Shown: piece after piece, positions 24,857 through 32,447 of the stretch
Layout: every line of letters begins with the position of its first letter
Position numbering within the stretch: the stretch's first letter is position 1
Source: an uncultured Roseiflexaceae bacterium
GTDB lineage: Bacteria; Chloroflexota; Chloroflexia; Chloroflexales; Roseiflexaceae
Direction of reading: 5' to 3'
DNA length: 32,466 nucleotides
Assembly (NCBI GenBank): GCA_937974195.1
Contig: CALJIC010000099.1
Location: 1-32,466 of the forward strand
The notes under the pieces: model-generated
Told to the model about the DNA's origin: nothing
Database searches by the model: none
What the model saw: the letters and a program-made list of their open reading frames with translations, nothing else
Translations under genes and position numbers: made by a program

Positions 24857-26344
24857 ATGTCCGAAGGCTCGGGTACCGTGCGGCAGTACCGCATCGGCAT
24901 CGGCGGCATCGCGATCGAGAGCAGCACCTTCTCGCCGCTGCTGAGCCGCCTGGAGGACTTCACCGTCCTGCGCGGCGGCGAGATGATCGCCCGCTACCCG
25001 TTCATGCCGAACTGGAACTTCCGCGGGCGCTCCGATATCCTCTGGCTGCCGTGCCTGCACGCCAGATCCTTGCCGGGCGGCTCGGTCGAGCGCGCGGCCT
25101 ACGACACGCTCAAGCGCGAGCTGCTCGACCGCATCCGCGCCGCGCTCCCGCTCGACGGGTTCTACCTGGATATCCACGGCGCGATGAACGTCGTCGGCAT
25201 GGACGACGCCGAGGCCGACCTGGCGGCCGCTATCCGCGAGTTGGTCGGGCCGGAGTGCCTGATCTCGGCCGGCATGGACCTGCACGGCAACGTGTCCGCG
25301 CGCCTGGTCGAGCTGGTGGATATGTTCACGGCGTACCGGCTGGCCCCGCACGAGGATGTGCTGCAGACGCGCGAGAAGGCCTGCGCCAACCTGGTGCACT
25401 GCCTGGACCACGGCATCCGGCCGCTGCGCGCGTGGGTGCGCATCCCGGTGATCCTGCCCGGCGAGCGGACCAGCACGCTCGTCGAGCCCGGCAGAAGCGT
25501 GTACGCGAGCCTGCAGGAGTCCGACCCGCTGCCCGGCGTCCTCGACGCGTCGCTGTGGGTGGGGTATGTGTGGGCGGACGAGCCGCGCAGCGCGGCGTGC
25601 GCCGTCGTGACCGGCACTGAGGCGGACACCCTGCGCCGCGAGGCGGAGCGGATCGCGCGCCGCTACTGGGACAGCAGGGACGACTTCAAGTTCGTCGCGC
25701 CGGCCGGGAGCGCCGACTGGTGCATCGAGCAGGCGCTGGCGTTCGAGGGCAACGGCGTGGTGATCAGCGACTCGGGGGATAACCCGACGGCGGGCGGCGC
25801 CGGCGACCTGCCCTACTTCGTCGGCCGCCTGCTGGCCCAGCCGGCGATCGCCTCCGGAGAAGTCACGGCGATCTACGCCAGCATCCCCGACCCGGCGGCG
25901 GTCGCCGCGTGCTGGGCGGCCGGCGAGGGCGGCGAGGTCTCGGTCGCCATCGGCGGCAAGCTCGACCCGGTGCACGCCGCGCCGCTCCAGGTGAGCGGCA
26001 GCGTGCAGAAGCTCTACCAGGGCGACCCGGTCGGCGGGGACATCGCGGTGCTGCGCGTCGGCGGCGTGCGGATCATCCTGACCAGCCGGCGGAAGCCGTA
26101 CCACTTCGCCAGGGACTTCGCCAGCCTGGGGCTCGACCCGGCGGCGCACAAGATCACCGCGGTGAAGATCGGCTACCTGGAGCCGGAGCTGCGCCAGATG
26201 GCGCGCCACGCCCTGCTGGCCCTCACGCCCGGCGCGGTGAACCAGGACATCGAGGCGCTGCCGTACCGGCGGGTGGTGCGCCCGATCTACCCGCTCGACC
26301 GCTTCGACAACCCGGATCTGAGCGCCAGGCTGTTCGGCGCGTAG
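24857..26344 (+). CDS. M81 family metallopeptidase (MlrC-like)
   Basis: A 495-residue protein of the M81/MlrC family, named for microcystinase C, which hydrolyses a linear microcystin fragment; most members have unknown substrates. Candidate zinc ligands follow the family pattern: Glu21 (AIESSTFSP), His107 (DIHGAM), Asp141 and His143 (GMDLHGN) and His165 (APHED). The C-terminal domain shows the typical SDSGDNPTAGGAGD. ATG 24857 has GGAGG eight bases upstream; it follows the dehydratase stop by only 15 bases, so the two are co-transcribed. Within a sugar-acid operon it probably opens an amide or other C-N bond of the imported compound (inference). Confidence 0.93.
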   Translation: MSEGSGTVRQYRIGIGGIAIESSTFSPLLSRLEDFTVLRGGEMIARYPFMPNWNFRGRSDILWLPCLHARSLPGGSVERAAYDTLKRELLDRIRAALPLDGFYLDIHGAMNVVGMDDAEADLAAAIRELVGPECLISAGMDLHGNVSARLVELVDMFTAYRLAPHEDVLQTREKACANLVHCLDHGIRPLRAWVRIPVILPGERTSTLVEPGRSVYASLQESDPLPGVLDASLWVGYVWADEPRSAACAVVTGTEADTLRREAERIARRYWDSRDDFKFVAPAGSADWCIEQALAFEGNGVVISDSGDNPTAGGAGDLPYFVGRLLAQPAIASGEVTAIYASIPDPAAVAACWAAGEGGEVSVAIGGKLDPVHAAPLQVSGSVQKLYQGDPVGGDIAVLRVGGVRIILTSRRKPYHFARDFASLGLDPAAHKITAVKIGYLEPELRQMARHALLALTPGAVNQDIEALPYRRVVRPIYPLDRFDNPDLSARLFGA

Positions 26345-26364
26345 GCGCGGGGGAGCGTCGCGCC
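26344..26364. terminator. short hairpin between convergent genes
   Basis: GGCGCG (26344-26349) and CGCGCC (26359-26364) pair across a 9-base loop in the 21-base gap. No T run; weak evidence. Confidence 0.3.
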
Positions 26365-26365
26365 G

Positions 26366-27718
26366 CTACCGCGCCTGGTGCGCCAGGGTCGGCGCCCGCA
26401 CGCCGGTGCGTATCAGGTCCGCCCAGCCGAGCGGCTCGAGGCGCACGCTGCCGTCCTCCGGGTAGTAGGCGAACACCGCCCGCTCGAAGCGCTGCGCCGT
26501 GCGCCGCTGCCCGTCCGCCGTGATCGCCTCGAACTCCTCGGTCAGCGGGAAGCCGAAGACGTCCAGCCCGCCGCCCCGCTCCCAGAAGGTGGCGAACACG
26601 CCGTGCAGCGTGTGGCCGGTCTCGGGGAAGTACCTGCAGGGCGCGGGGAGCGCGTCGCACGAGGCGGCCGGGCCGCCTTTGAACGCCGCCTCCTCGTGCC
26701 GCTGGCGGCCGAGCGGCGCCGGCTGCACGTAGTAGGGCGTCTCCGCCAGCTCCTGGCGCATCTCGAGCAGCGCGCGCTCGAAGTGCTGCCGCGTCAGCGC
26801 GCCGCTGGTCACCGCCGGGCCGAGCGGCGCGCCGAACAGCTCCGCGCCGCCGTGCGCGCGCCAGTAGCGCCAGATTGGCGCCGGCACGGCGAACCCGCCC
26901 TCCGCCACCTCGGATAGCTCGGGTATCAGCTCCTCGGCCCGCGCCAGCACCGCCAGCACCCCGGCCAGGTTCTGCTCGAACTCCGGCAGGTCGCCGGTGA
27001 GCAGCTCCGGGGTGATCGCCGCGATCCCCAGGCTGCTGGCCCAGTCGTGCATGCCGCCGGTGATGGTGTAGGGCTCCCAGTAGCGGGTGTACCGATAGCC
27101 GGCCCCCTCGGCGTAGGCCTGCGCCAGCGCGATCGACGGGGCGTGCTCGCAGAAGGCCGGGAAGACGCTCCCGGCGTTCGAGTGGTAGAAGATCACTGCC
27201 GAGGCGTCCAGCAGGAAGCCCTGGACCAGCCGGCTCTCGACCTCGGAGTCGGCGTAGGGGCCGCCGGTGTCGGAGATGATGCCGTAGGCGCCCTCGACGG
27301 TCACGCGCCAGTCGTTCTCCGGGCACGCGTCCAGGTTGGTGTTCATGTTGCGGTTGAGGTCCACGCCGCGGGCGTTGAAGCGCGTGCCAAGCGCGATTCC
27401 GTCCGGGTTAAGCGCGGGGATGATGTACAGGCGCACCAGGGGCGGCACGGCCTGCGGGTTGGCGCGGAAATACTCGGCCAGCTGGAGCGCGAGCTGGTAG
27501 GTGTTGGCCTCGGGGAACCCGTGGGTCGCGCCGACCAGCACCAGCTTGCGCGGGCCATCGCCGACGCGCAGCGCGGTGATCGGCCGGCCTTGCGCGGAGT
27601 AGCCGATCGTGATCTCGGCGACGGTCTGCCGCGAGGGGGCTGCGCCGACCGACGAGCCGGCCAGGAGGATGGACGCCAGCGTGACGAGGCGGATCAGGGT
27701 TGCGCGAAAGAGCGTCAC
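26366..27718 (-). CDS. secreted M14 zinc carboxypeptidase with C-terminal repeat domain
   Basis: A 450-residue exported metallocarboxypeptidase. The signal peptide covers about 1-26 (ending GAAPS). The M14 domain spans about 35-270 with zinc motif H66-x-x-E70 in ATHGFPEAN, third ligand His179 in FYHSNAGS, NPDG, GVDLNRN and catalytic Glu238 in ITPELLTG. The rest (about 275-450) carries two copies of a Trp/Phe-Gly-rich module: WRYWRAHGGAELFGAPLGPAV, then FPETGHTLHGVF with FGFPLTEEFEAI and AVFAYYPEDGSVRLEPLGW. I associate this module with secreted Chloroflexota proteins. The only reasonable start is GTG 27718, without a ribosome-binding site and 8 bases from a TATAAT box. Follows the stress-type gene by 18 bases. 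Confidence 0.9.
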   Translation of the reverse strand: MTLFRATLIRLVTLASILLAGSSVGAAPSRQTVAEITIGYSAQGRPITALRVGDGPRKLVLVGATHGFPEANTYQLALQLAEYFRANPQAVPPLVRLYIIPALNPDGIALGTRFNARGVDLNRNMNTNLDACPENDWRVTVEGAYGIISDTGGPYADSEVESRLVQGFLLDASAVIFYHSNAGSVFPAFCEHAPSIALAQAYAEGAGYRYTRYWEPYTITGGMHDWASSLGIAAITPELLTGDLPEFEQNLAGVLAVLARAEELIPELSEVAEGGFAVPAPIWRYWRAHGGAELFGAPLGPAVTSGALTRQHFERALLEMRQELAETPYYVQPAPLGRQRHEEAAFKGGPAASCDALPAPCRYFPETGHTLHGVFATFWERGGGLDVFGFPLTEEFEAITADGQRRTAQRFERAVFAYYPEDGSVRLEPLGWADLIRTGVRAPTLAHQAR

Positions 27719-27725
27719 GCCGGCG

Positions 27726-27731
27726 ATTATA
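27726..27731 (-). promoter_or_regulatory. -10 box TATAAT next to the M14 start codon
   Basis: Perfect TATAAT on the minus strand, ending 8 bases before GTG 27718. Transcription would begin at or one base before the start codon, predicting a leaderless mRNA. No strong -35 box. Confidence 0.6.
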
Positions 27732-27736
27732 GCAGA

Positions 27737-28357
27737 CTACAGCCCTTCCTGGTAGCTGTGGGTGGCCGAGGCGCCCTGCTCGCCGAGCGCCTGCTCGGCC
27801 GAGGCGGCCAGCTCGTCATCGTGGGCGATGACCGTGACGATCGCCTTGCCGGAGCGCACCGCCTCCTCGTACTCCCGCGCCTGCTCGGTGGGGATGCCGA
27901 GGCCGCTCAGCGACCCGATCAGCCCGCCGAGCGCCCCGCCGACGGCGGCGCCGCCGAGCGCTGCGGCCAGCGGCCCGATCGCCAGCAGCGGGCCGATGCC
28001 GGGCACCGCCAGCGCCACCAGCCCAGCGATCACCGCCCCGGTCGCCGCGCCAGCCGCGACGCCCGCCGCCCCGCCCGAGCCGGCGGCGGTCTCATCGGCG
28101 CTGGTCTCAGGCGCGCTGCCCACCTGGGGCGCGACGAGCGAGACGTCCTGCTCGGTGAAGCCGATGGCGTGCAGCCGCCGCACCGCCTCCTGCGCCGCGC
28201 GCATGCTGTCGAACACGCCGACGACGACGCGCGCGCTCAGGTTCGGCACCTCTCCGTACGGGCCGCGGCCGGGGTCATCGGTTTTATCGAGGCGCCGGTC
28301 CTTGGCTTCGTCGGGGTGCCTGACGACGCCTTCCTCGCGCTGATGCTCTGTCGCCAC
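27737..28357 (-). CDS. general stress protein-like, glycine-zipper domain
   Basis: A 206-residue protein. A hydrophilic N-terminus of about 40 residues precedes an alpha/beta segment RVVVGVFDSMRAAQEAVRRLHAIGFTEQDVSLVAP (about 43-77), which matches the YflT/general stress protein 17M type of domain. A long Gly/Ala zipper stretch with GG, GXXXG and PGIGPLLAIGPL segments follows (about 90-165), able to insert in or lie on membranes. The C-terminal segment AREYEEAVRSGKAIVTVIAHDDE repeats a ferredoxin-like strand-helix. Function unknown; proteins of this layout are often stress-induced. GTG 28357 has AAGGAG seven bases upstream. A longer ATG form from 28462 has no ribosome-binding site. Confidence 0.8.
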   Translation of the reverse strand: MATEHQREEGVVRHPDEAKDRRLDKTDDPGRGPYGEVPNLSARVVVGVFDSMRAAQEAVRRLHAIGFTEQDVSLVAPQVGSAPETSADETAAGSGGAAGVAAGAATGAVIAGLVALAVPGIGPLLAIGPLAAALGGAAVGGALGGLIGSLSGLGIPTEQAREYEEAVRSGKAIVTVIAHDDELAASAEQALGEQGASATHSYQEGL

Positions 28358-28380
28358 TGCCGTGCTCCTTCCACTGCGAT

Positions 28381-28437
28381 TCGGAGAGGGCGTATGCGCG
28401 GGCGGCGTCGCCGCCACTCGCGGGCACATCTCTCCGA
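28381..28437 (-). promoter_or_regulatory. nested inverted repeats upstream of the stress-type gene
   Basis: Outer arms TCGGAGAG (28381-28388) and CTCTCCGA (28430-28437) enclose a perfect GGCGGCG-T-CGCCGCC palindrome (28401-28415). They start 24 bases before the GTG start and probably lie in its leader or over its promoter. Function unknown. Confidence 0.5.
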
Positions 28438-28536
28438 GAAATATGCAACGGGGGAGGAGCAAGAGGCGTGCCGCTCAGCGGCGGCGCATCGGCGCAAGCT
28501 CTTAGCGAATTCTCACGCAGCGAGGTGCAGCGAGCA

Positions 28537-28566
28537 TTGACGCCCGGCGATGGCCGTGGCTATAAT
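28537..28566 (+). promoter_or_regulatory. promoter of the DsbA-like gene (TTGACG-18-TATAAT)
   Basis: -35 TTGACG at 28537-28542, -10 TATAAT at 28561-28566, spacer 18. The start codon lies 36 bases after the -10 box. Confidence 0.8.
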
Positions 28567-28601
28567 ACACCGGATATCAACCAATACTACCGGAGACGGG
28601 T

Positions 28602-29351
28602 ATGAGTACACGTACGCAGCGCGGGCGCGTGGTACGCCAGAAGCAGACCAAGTCGCTCACCACTCTCTACATCATCGTCGGCGTCGTCGCGCTCCTGGCG
28701 CTTGCGGGATTCGGCATCTATGCGCTGCAGAACCAGCAGCAGGCGAATGCCCCTGAGGGCGTGATTCCAACCTGGACGTCGGCGCATCTGCCGACGGGCG
28801 TGACCGAGGACGGCTTCCAGTTCAAGGGCCGGGAAGACGCCCCAGTGACGGTGATCGAGTACGCCGACTTCCAGTGCCCGGGCTGCGCCTACTACACGAA
28901 CTCGGTCGAGATGGCGTTCGACCGGGAGTACGTCGAGACCGGCAAGGTGAAGTTCGTGTACCACGAGTTCCCGCTGCGCGGCCACCCGAATGCGGTCCCC
29001 GCCGCCGAGGCGGCCCGCTGCGCGGCGGACCAGGGCGCCTTCTGGAAGATGCACGACATGCTGTTCGCCAACCAGCGCCAGTGGTCGGGGCTGACGCAGC
29101 TGCAGGCCCAGTTCACCACCTACGCCCGGCAGATCGGCCTGGACCCGGTGGCGTTCGGGGAGTGCTTCTCGTCCGGCAAGTACCGCCAGGCGGTGCTTGA
29201 CGCGCGGGCGGCCAGCGAGGCGCTGCAGCTCACCGGCACGCCGTCGTTCTCGGTCAACGGCGTGGTGGTCGATACCAGCACCGCCGGCAGCGTCGACGAC
29301 ATCGTGATGCTGATGCGGCAGGCCGTCGAGCGCGAGCTGGCGAATCAGTAG
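28602..29351 (+). CDS. membrane-anchored DsbA-like thiol-disulfide protein
   Basis: A 249-residue protein. A basic cytoplasmic start precedes one membrane helix (about 20-42, LTTLYIIVGVVALLALAGFGIYAL). The DsbA/DSBA-like thioredoxin fold is outside the membrane, with active site C92-P-G-C95 in EYADFQCPGCAYY and a cis-Pro loop in LTGTPSFSVNG. Two further cysteines (AARCAADQG and FGECFSSG) flank the helical insert and may form a structural pair, as in Gram-positive/actinobacterial DsbA-like proteins. It should oxidise or isomerise disulfides in exported proteins. It has its own strong promoter. ATG 28602 has GGAG about seven bases upstream. secD follows but has a separate promoter. Confidence 0.93.
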   Translation: MSTRTQRGRVVRQKQTKSLTTLYIIVGVVALLALAGFGIYALQNQQQANAPEGVIPTWTSAHLPTGVTEDGFQFKGREDAPVTVIEYADFQCPGCAYYTNSVEMAFDREYVETGKVKFVYHEFPLRGHPNAVPAAEAARCAADQGAFWKMHDMLFANQRQWSGLTQLQAQFTTYARQIGLDPVAFGECFSSGKYRQAVLDARAASEALQLTGTPSFSVNGVVVDTSTAGSVDDIVMLMRQAVERELANQ

Positions 29352-29385
29352 AGGACGCCGGGGCACATCCCGCATCCCGAGCAAG

Positions 29386-29410
29386 GTGGAGGGCCTCCGC
29401 GGCCCTCCAC
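29386..29410 (+). terminator. hairpin after the DsbA-like gene
   Basis: Perfect 10-bp stem GTGGAGGGCC / GGCCCTCCAC with loop TCCGC, 34 bases past the stop. No T run follows. Confidence 0.5.
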
Positions 29411-29447
29411 GATCCCGGTCGCCGCTGGTGTGCGGCAGAAATAAGGA

Positions 29448-29477
29448 TTGACATCGCCCTGGCAGTGTGCCTATAAT
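29448..29477 (+). promoter_or_regulatory. consensus promoter of secD (TTGACA-18-TATAAT)
   Basis: Both boxes match consensus exactly: TTGACA 29448-29453 and TATAAT 29472-29477. Expected start near 29484, with a leader of about 60 bases before GTG 29544. Confidence 0.9.
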
Positions 29478-29484
29478 GCCAGGG
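29457..29484 (+). promoter_or_regulatory. inverted repeat CCCTGGCA-N12-TGCCAGGG over the secD -10 box
   Basis: Perfect 8-bp arms (29457-29464, 29477-29484) straddling the -10 box and followed by TTTTCG. It may be an operator, or an intrinsic terminator for transcripts from the DsbA-like gene. The sequence alone does not decide. Confidence 0.6.
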
Positions 29485-29543
29485 TTTTCGTTCGGCGTGT
29501 TTCAGAACGCGCGCTCGCAGGCGGGCGGCGCTGGAGGCAGATC

Positions 29544-30935
29544 GTGCGCAGCCGAGATGTAACGTTCCTCGTTCTTATCCTGATCATCACCGGCCTGTCA
29601 CTGTGGATCGTGTTCGCGCCCAATAACCTGTGGCTCGGCCGCGATGTGTCCACCCGCCTCGGGCTGGACCTGCAGGGTGGCACCCAGGTGCTGCTCCGCG
29701 CGGAGGACCCCAACGTCAGCCGCGACATCATGCAGACGGCGGCGGGCGTGATCGAGCGCCGCGTCAACGGGCTGGGCGTCTCGGAGTCCGTGGTGCAGCT
29801 CTCCGGCTCGGACCGGATCATCGTCGAGCTGCCCGGTGTCCGCAACCCGCAGCAGGCGATCGAGACGCTGCGCGGCACCGGCCGGCTCGAGTTCATCGAC
29901 TCGCAGGGCCAGTACCTGACCCCCGGAATGGTGGTGCGCACCTCCGGCAACCCCGACCCGCAGATCACGCCGCCGTCGGCGACGGAGCCGGTCAGCCCGA
30001 CGACGGCGACCGGGCCGGTCTACAACAGCATCACCGACGGGCGCGACCTCGACACGCGCTCGGTCAACCTGCGGGTCGGCGGCACCCAGAACCTGAGCAA
30101 CCCGTTCGCCGTCTCGTTCACCTTCACCGGGCAGTCGGCGCAGCAGCTGGCCTCGTTCACCGCGTCGAACGTCGGGCAGCCGATGTGCATCGTGCTCGAC
30201 AACGTGGTGTTCAGCTGCCCGCAGATCCAGGCGGCGCTGGTGGGCGGGAGCGGCGAGATCACCACCAGCACCCGTGAGGACGCCGAGCGGATCTACAACC
30301 AGCTCAAGTACGGCGCGCTCCCCGTGGCGCTGACGGTGGAGTCCAGCCGCACCGTCTCGGCCTCGCTCGGGCAGAACTCGGTGGAGGCGAGCATCGTGGC
30401 GGCGGTGATCGGCCTCAGCGCCGTGATGCTGTTCCTCATCCTGTACTACCGGCTCCCCGGCGTGATCGCGACGCTGGTGCTGCTGATCTACACCGCGGTG
30501 ATCTTCGCGATCTACAAGCTCATCCCGGTGACGCTGACGCTGGCCGGGATCGCCGGCTTCATCCTGTCGGTCGGCGTGATGGTGGACGCGAACGTGCTGA
30601 TCTCCGGGCGCCTCAAGGAGGAGCTGCGCCGCGGCAGGTCGCTGCGGGCGGCGGTGGAGACCGGGTTCGAGCAGGCGTGGTCGGCCATCCTGGACTCGAA
30701 CGTCGCCATGCTGATCACCAGCATCATCCTGTTCCTGTTCGGCTCGAGCTTCGGCGTCGGGATCGTGCGCGGCTTCGCGCTCACGCTCGGCCTGGGCACG
30801 CTGGTGAGCCTGGCGGTCGTGTGGATGGTGACGCTGCCGCTGCTGCGCGCGCTCGCGTCGGTCTCGGCGGTGCAGCGGCCCTGGCTGTTCGACCTGCCGC
30901 ATGCGGCGGGCTTCGAGCGCGAGGCGGCGGCCTAG
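29544..30935 (+). CDS. secD: protein translocase subunit SecD
   Basis: A 463-residue RND-type subunit of the Sec translocon. With SecF it uses the proton-motive force to pull exported proteins through SecYEG. It has an N-terminal membrane helix (about 6-28), the D1 motif TRLGLDLQGGTQVLL, the periplasmic domain including LPGVRNPQQAIETLRGTGRLEF, and five C-terminal helices with GVMVDANVLISGRLKEELRRGRSLRAAVETGFEQAWSAILDSN. It is shorter than E. coli SecD (615) because of a small periplasmic P1 domain, as in many non-proteobacteria. A Pro/Thr-rich loop at about 145-160 looks flexible. GTG 29544 is chosen because GGAGG lies six bases upstream and upstream codons overlap the promoter. secF follows after 65 bases. 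Confidence 0.96.
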   Translation: MRSRDVTFLVLILIITGLSLWIVFAPNNLWLGRDVSTRLGLDLQGGTQVLLRAEDPNVSRDIMQTAAGVIERRVNGLGVSESVVQLSGSDRIIVELPGVRNPQQAIETLRGTGRLEFIDSQGQYLTPGMVVRTSGNPDPQITPPSATEPVSPTTATGPVYNSITDGRDLDTRSVNLRVGGTQNLSNPFAVSFTFTGQSAQQLASFTASNVGQPMCIVLDNVVFSCPQIQAALVGGSGEITTSTREDAERIYNQLKYGALPVALTVESSRTVSASLGQNSVEASIVAAVIGLSAVMLFLILYYRLPGVIATLVLLIYTAVIFAIYKLIPVTLTLAGIAGFILSVGVMVDANVLISGRLKEELRRGRSLRAAVETGFEQAWSAILDSNVAMLITSIILFLFGSSFGVGIVRGFALTLGLGTLVSLAVVWMVTLPLLRALASVSAVQRPWLFDLPHAAGFEREAAA

Positions 30936-31000
30936 CTCCGCTTTCTTGAAGGTGCGTATCGGGTTCTGATGGCCGGCGGCCACAACCTCAAACGAGAGCA

Positions 31001-31960
31001 ATGCAAAAGATCGTCCAACGCAGATACTGGTGGTTCTCCATCTCGGCCGTGCTGATCGTCGCCGGGCTGGTGCTGCTCGCGATCGATGGGCTGCGCCAAG
31101 GGATCGACTTCGCCGGTGGCGCGCTGTGGAACATCCGCTTCACCGAGCGGACGGTGGACCAGCTCAACACCGAGGAGATCGCCGCGGTGTTCGCCGAGCA
31201 GGGCTTCGACGGCGCGCTGGTGCAGCTGAGCCAGACGCCGTCGGGCGAGGCGACCGCGATCGTGCGCACCAAGACGCTGAGCGAGCAGAACCCGGACGCC
31301 CAGGCCCAGACGGTGATCGAGGCTCTCTCGGCCGAGTTCGGCAATGTCGAGCAGGACACGATCCAGTCCGTGGGCGCCACGGTGAGCGAGCAGTCGCGCC
31401 TGTACGCGATCCTGGCGGTGCTGGGGGCCTCGGTCGCGATCCTGATCTACCTGACGCTGGCGTTCCGCAAGGCGCCCCACCCGATCCGCTACGGCACCTG
31501 CACGATCATCGCGATGCTGCACGACGTGCTGATCTGCGTCGCGGCGGCGGCCATCCTGGGCCAGCTGATCGGCCTGGAGGTCGACGCGCTGTTCCTTACG
31601 GCGCTGCTGACGGTGATCAGCTTCTCGGTGCAGGACAAGATCGTGGTCTTCGACCGCATCCGCGAGAACCTGCTGGCGCGCCGCCCCGGCCAGCTGTTCG
31701 ACGAGATCGTCAATGTGAGCGTGGCGCAGGTGATGCCGCGCTCGATCTGCACGCAGCTGACGTCGTTCTTCACGCTGACGGCGCTGCTGCTGTTCGGCGG
31801 GGAGAGCATCCGCCACTTCGTGCTGATCCTGATGATCGGCCTGATCAGCGGCACCTACTCGTCGATGTTCATCGCCGCGCAGCTGCTGGTGGTGTGGGAG
31901 AACCAGGAGTGGCGGCGCTGGTTCGGCCGCGGCCGCGCCGAGGAGCCGGCGCCGGCCTAG
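31001..31960 (+). CDS. secF: protein translocase subunit SecF
   Basis: A 319-residue partner of SecD in the SecDF complex. Six membrane helices, D1-like motif LRQGIDFAGGALWNIRF, the second-helix region GATVSEQSRLYAILAVLGAS, and the conserved ISFSVQDKIVVFDRIREN and VMPRSICTQLTSFFTLTALLLFGG. The usual RT-x-x-T segment is varied to PRSICTQ. ATG 31001 is preceded only by a weak GAGAG. No promoter is visible in the 65-base gap, so it is most likely transcribed with secD. The C-terminus is short and charged. Length and layout are normal for the family. Confidence 0.96.
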   Translation: MQKIVQRRYWWFSISAVLIVAGLVLLAIDGLRQGIDFAGGALWNIRFTERTVDQLNTEEIAAVFAEQGFDGALVQLSQTPSGEATAIVRTKTLSEQNPDAQAQTVIEALSAEFGNVEQDTIQSVGATVSEQSRLYAILAVLGASVAILIYLTLAFRKAPHPIRYGTCTIIAMLHDVLICVAAAAILGQLIGLEVDALFLTALLTVISFSVQDKIVVFDRIRENLLARRPGQLFDEIVNVSVAQVMPRSICTQLTSFFTLTALLLFGGESIRHFVLILMIGLISGTYSSMFIAAQLLVVWENQEWRRWFGRGRAEEPAPA

Positions 31961-32205
31961 CGCCGCCCGCGGGACCGGCGTCACGTGCGCCCGCCGGCTC
32001 GCCGCCTGACCGCAACCCAGGCCGGGCGACGGGCCGGCGGCGCCGCTTTCAGATGCCTGATTCGGCCAGCCCTCTCCGCTGTCTCCCCGCCCTCCACGCT
32101 CCTCTTCCCCCGCCGCAGAGCGGCTGAGAAGCCGGGGAACGCGGCGGAGCGCCCGCCATACCTCCGCCGGCGCTTGTGCAGGCGCTCCGCCCTGCACCAC
32201 CCGCG

Positions 32206-32224
32206 CCAGGGCCTGCGGCCCTGG
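32206..32224. terminator. perfect hairpin CCAGGGCC-TGC-GGCCCTGG
   Basis: 8-bp arms with a 3-base loop, about 245 bases past secF. No T run on either side, so a terminator role is uncertain. Confidence 0.4.
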
Positions 32225-32418
32225 ACCCGCAAGAGAACGCGAACCGTGCCAGTCTGCCCGTTGTCATGCCCACCTCCACCGATGCCCGTGCCCCAGGCAC
32301 AGACTGATGCGCTGCGATGTGCAGTGAGGTGGCACCTTCCGGCGCGGGAGAGCGCGAGAGGGGCCGCTGTCCCTCTCGCCCTCAAGCACGCTCTGACCGC
32401 TCCGCGTACCTCCTGTAC

Positions 32419-32447
32419 CTGACAGGCGCGGGCAGGTGTGCTAGAAT
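32419..32447 (+). promoter_or_regulatory. promoter reading out of the window (CTGACA-17-TAGAAT)
   Basis: -35 CTGACA at 32419-32424, -10 TAGAAT at 32442-32447 preceded by TGTGC, spacer 17. Expected start about 32454; the gene lies beyond the window. Confidence 0.7.
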
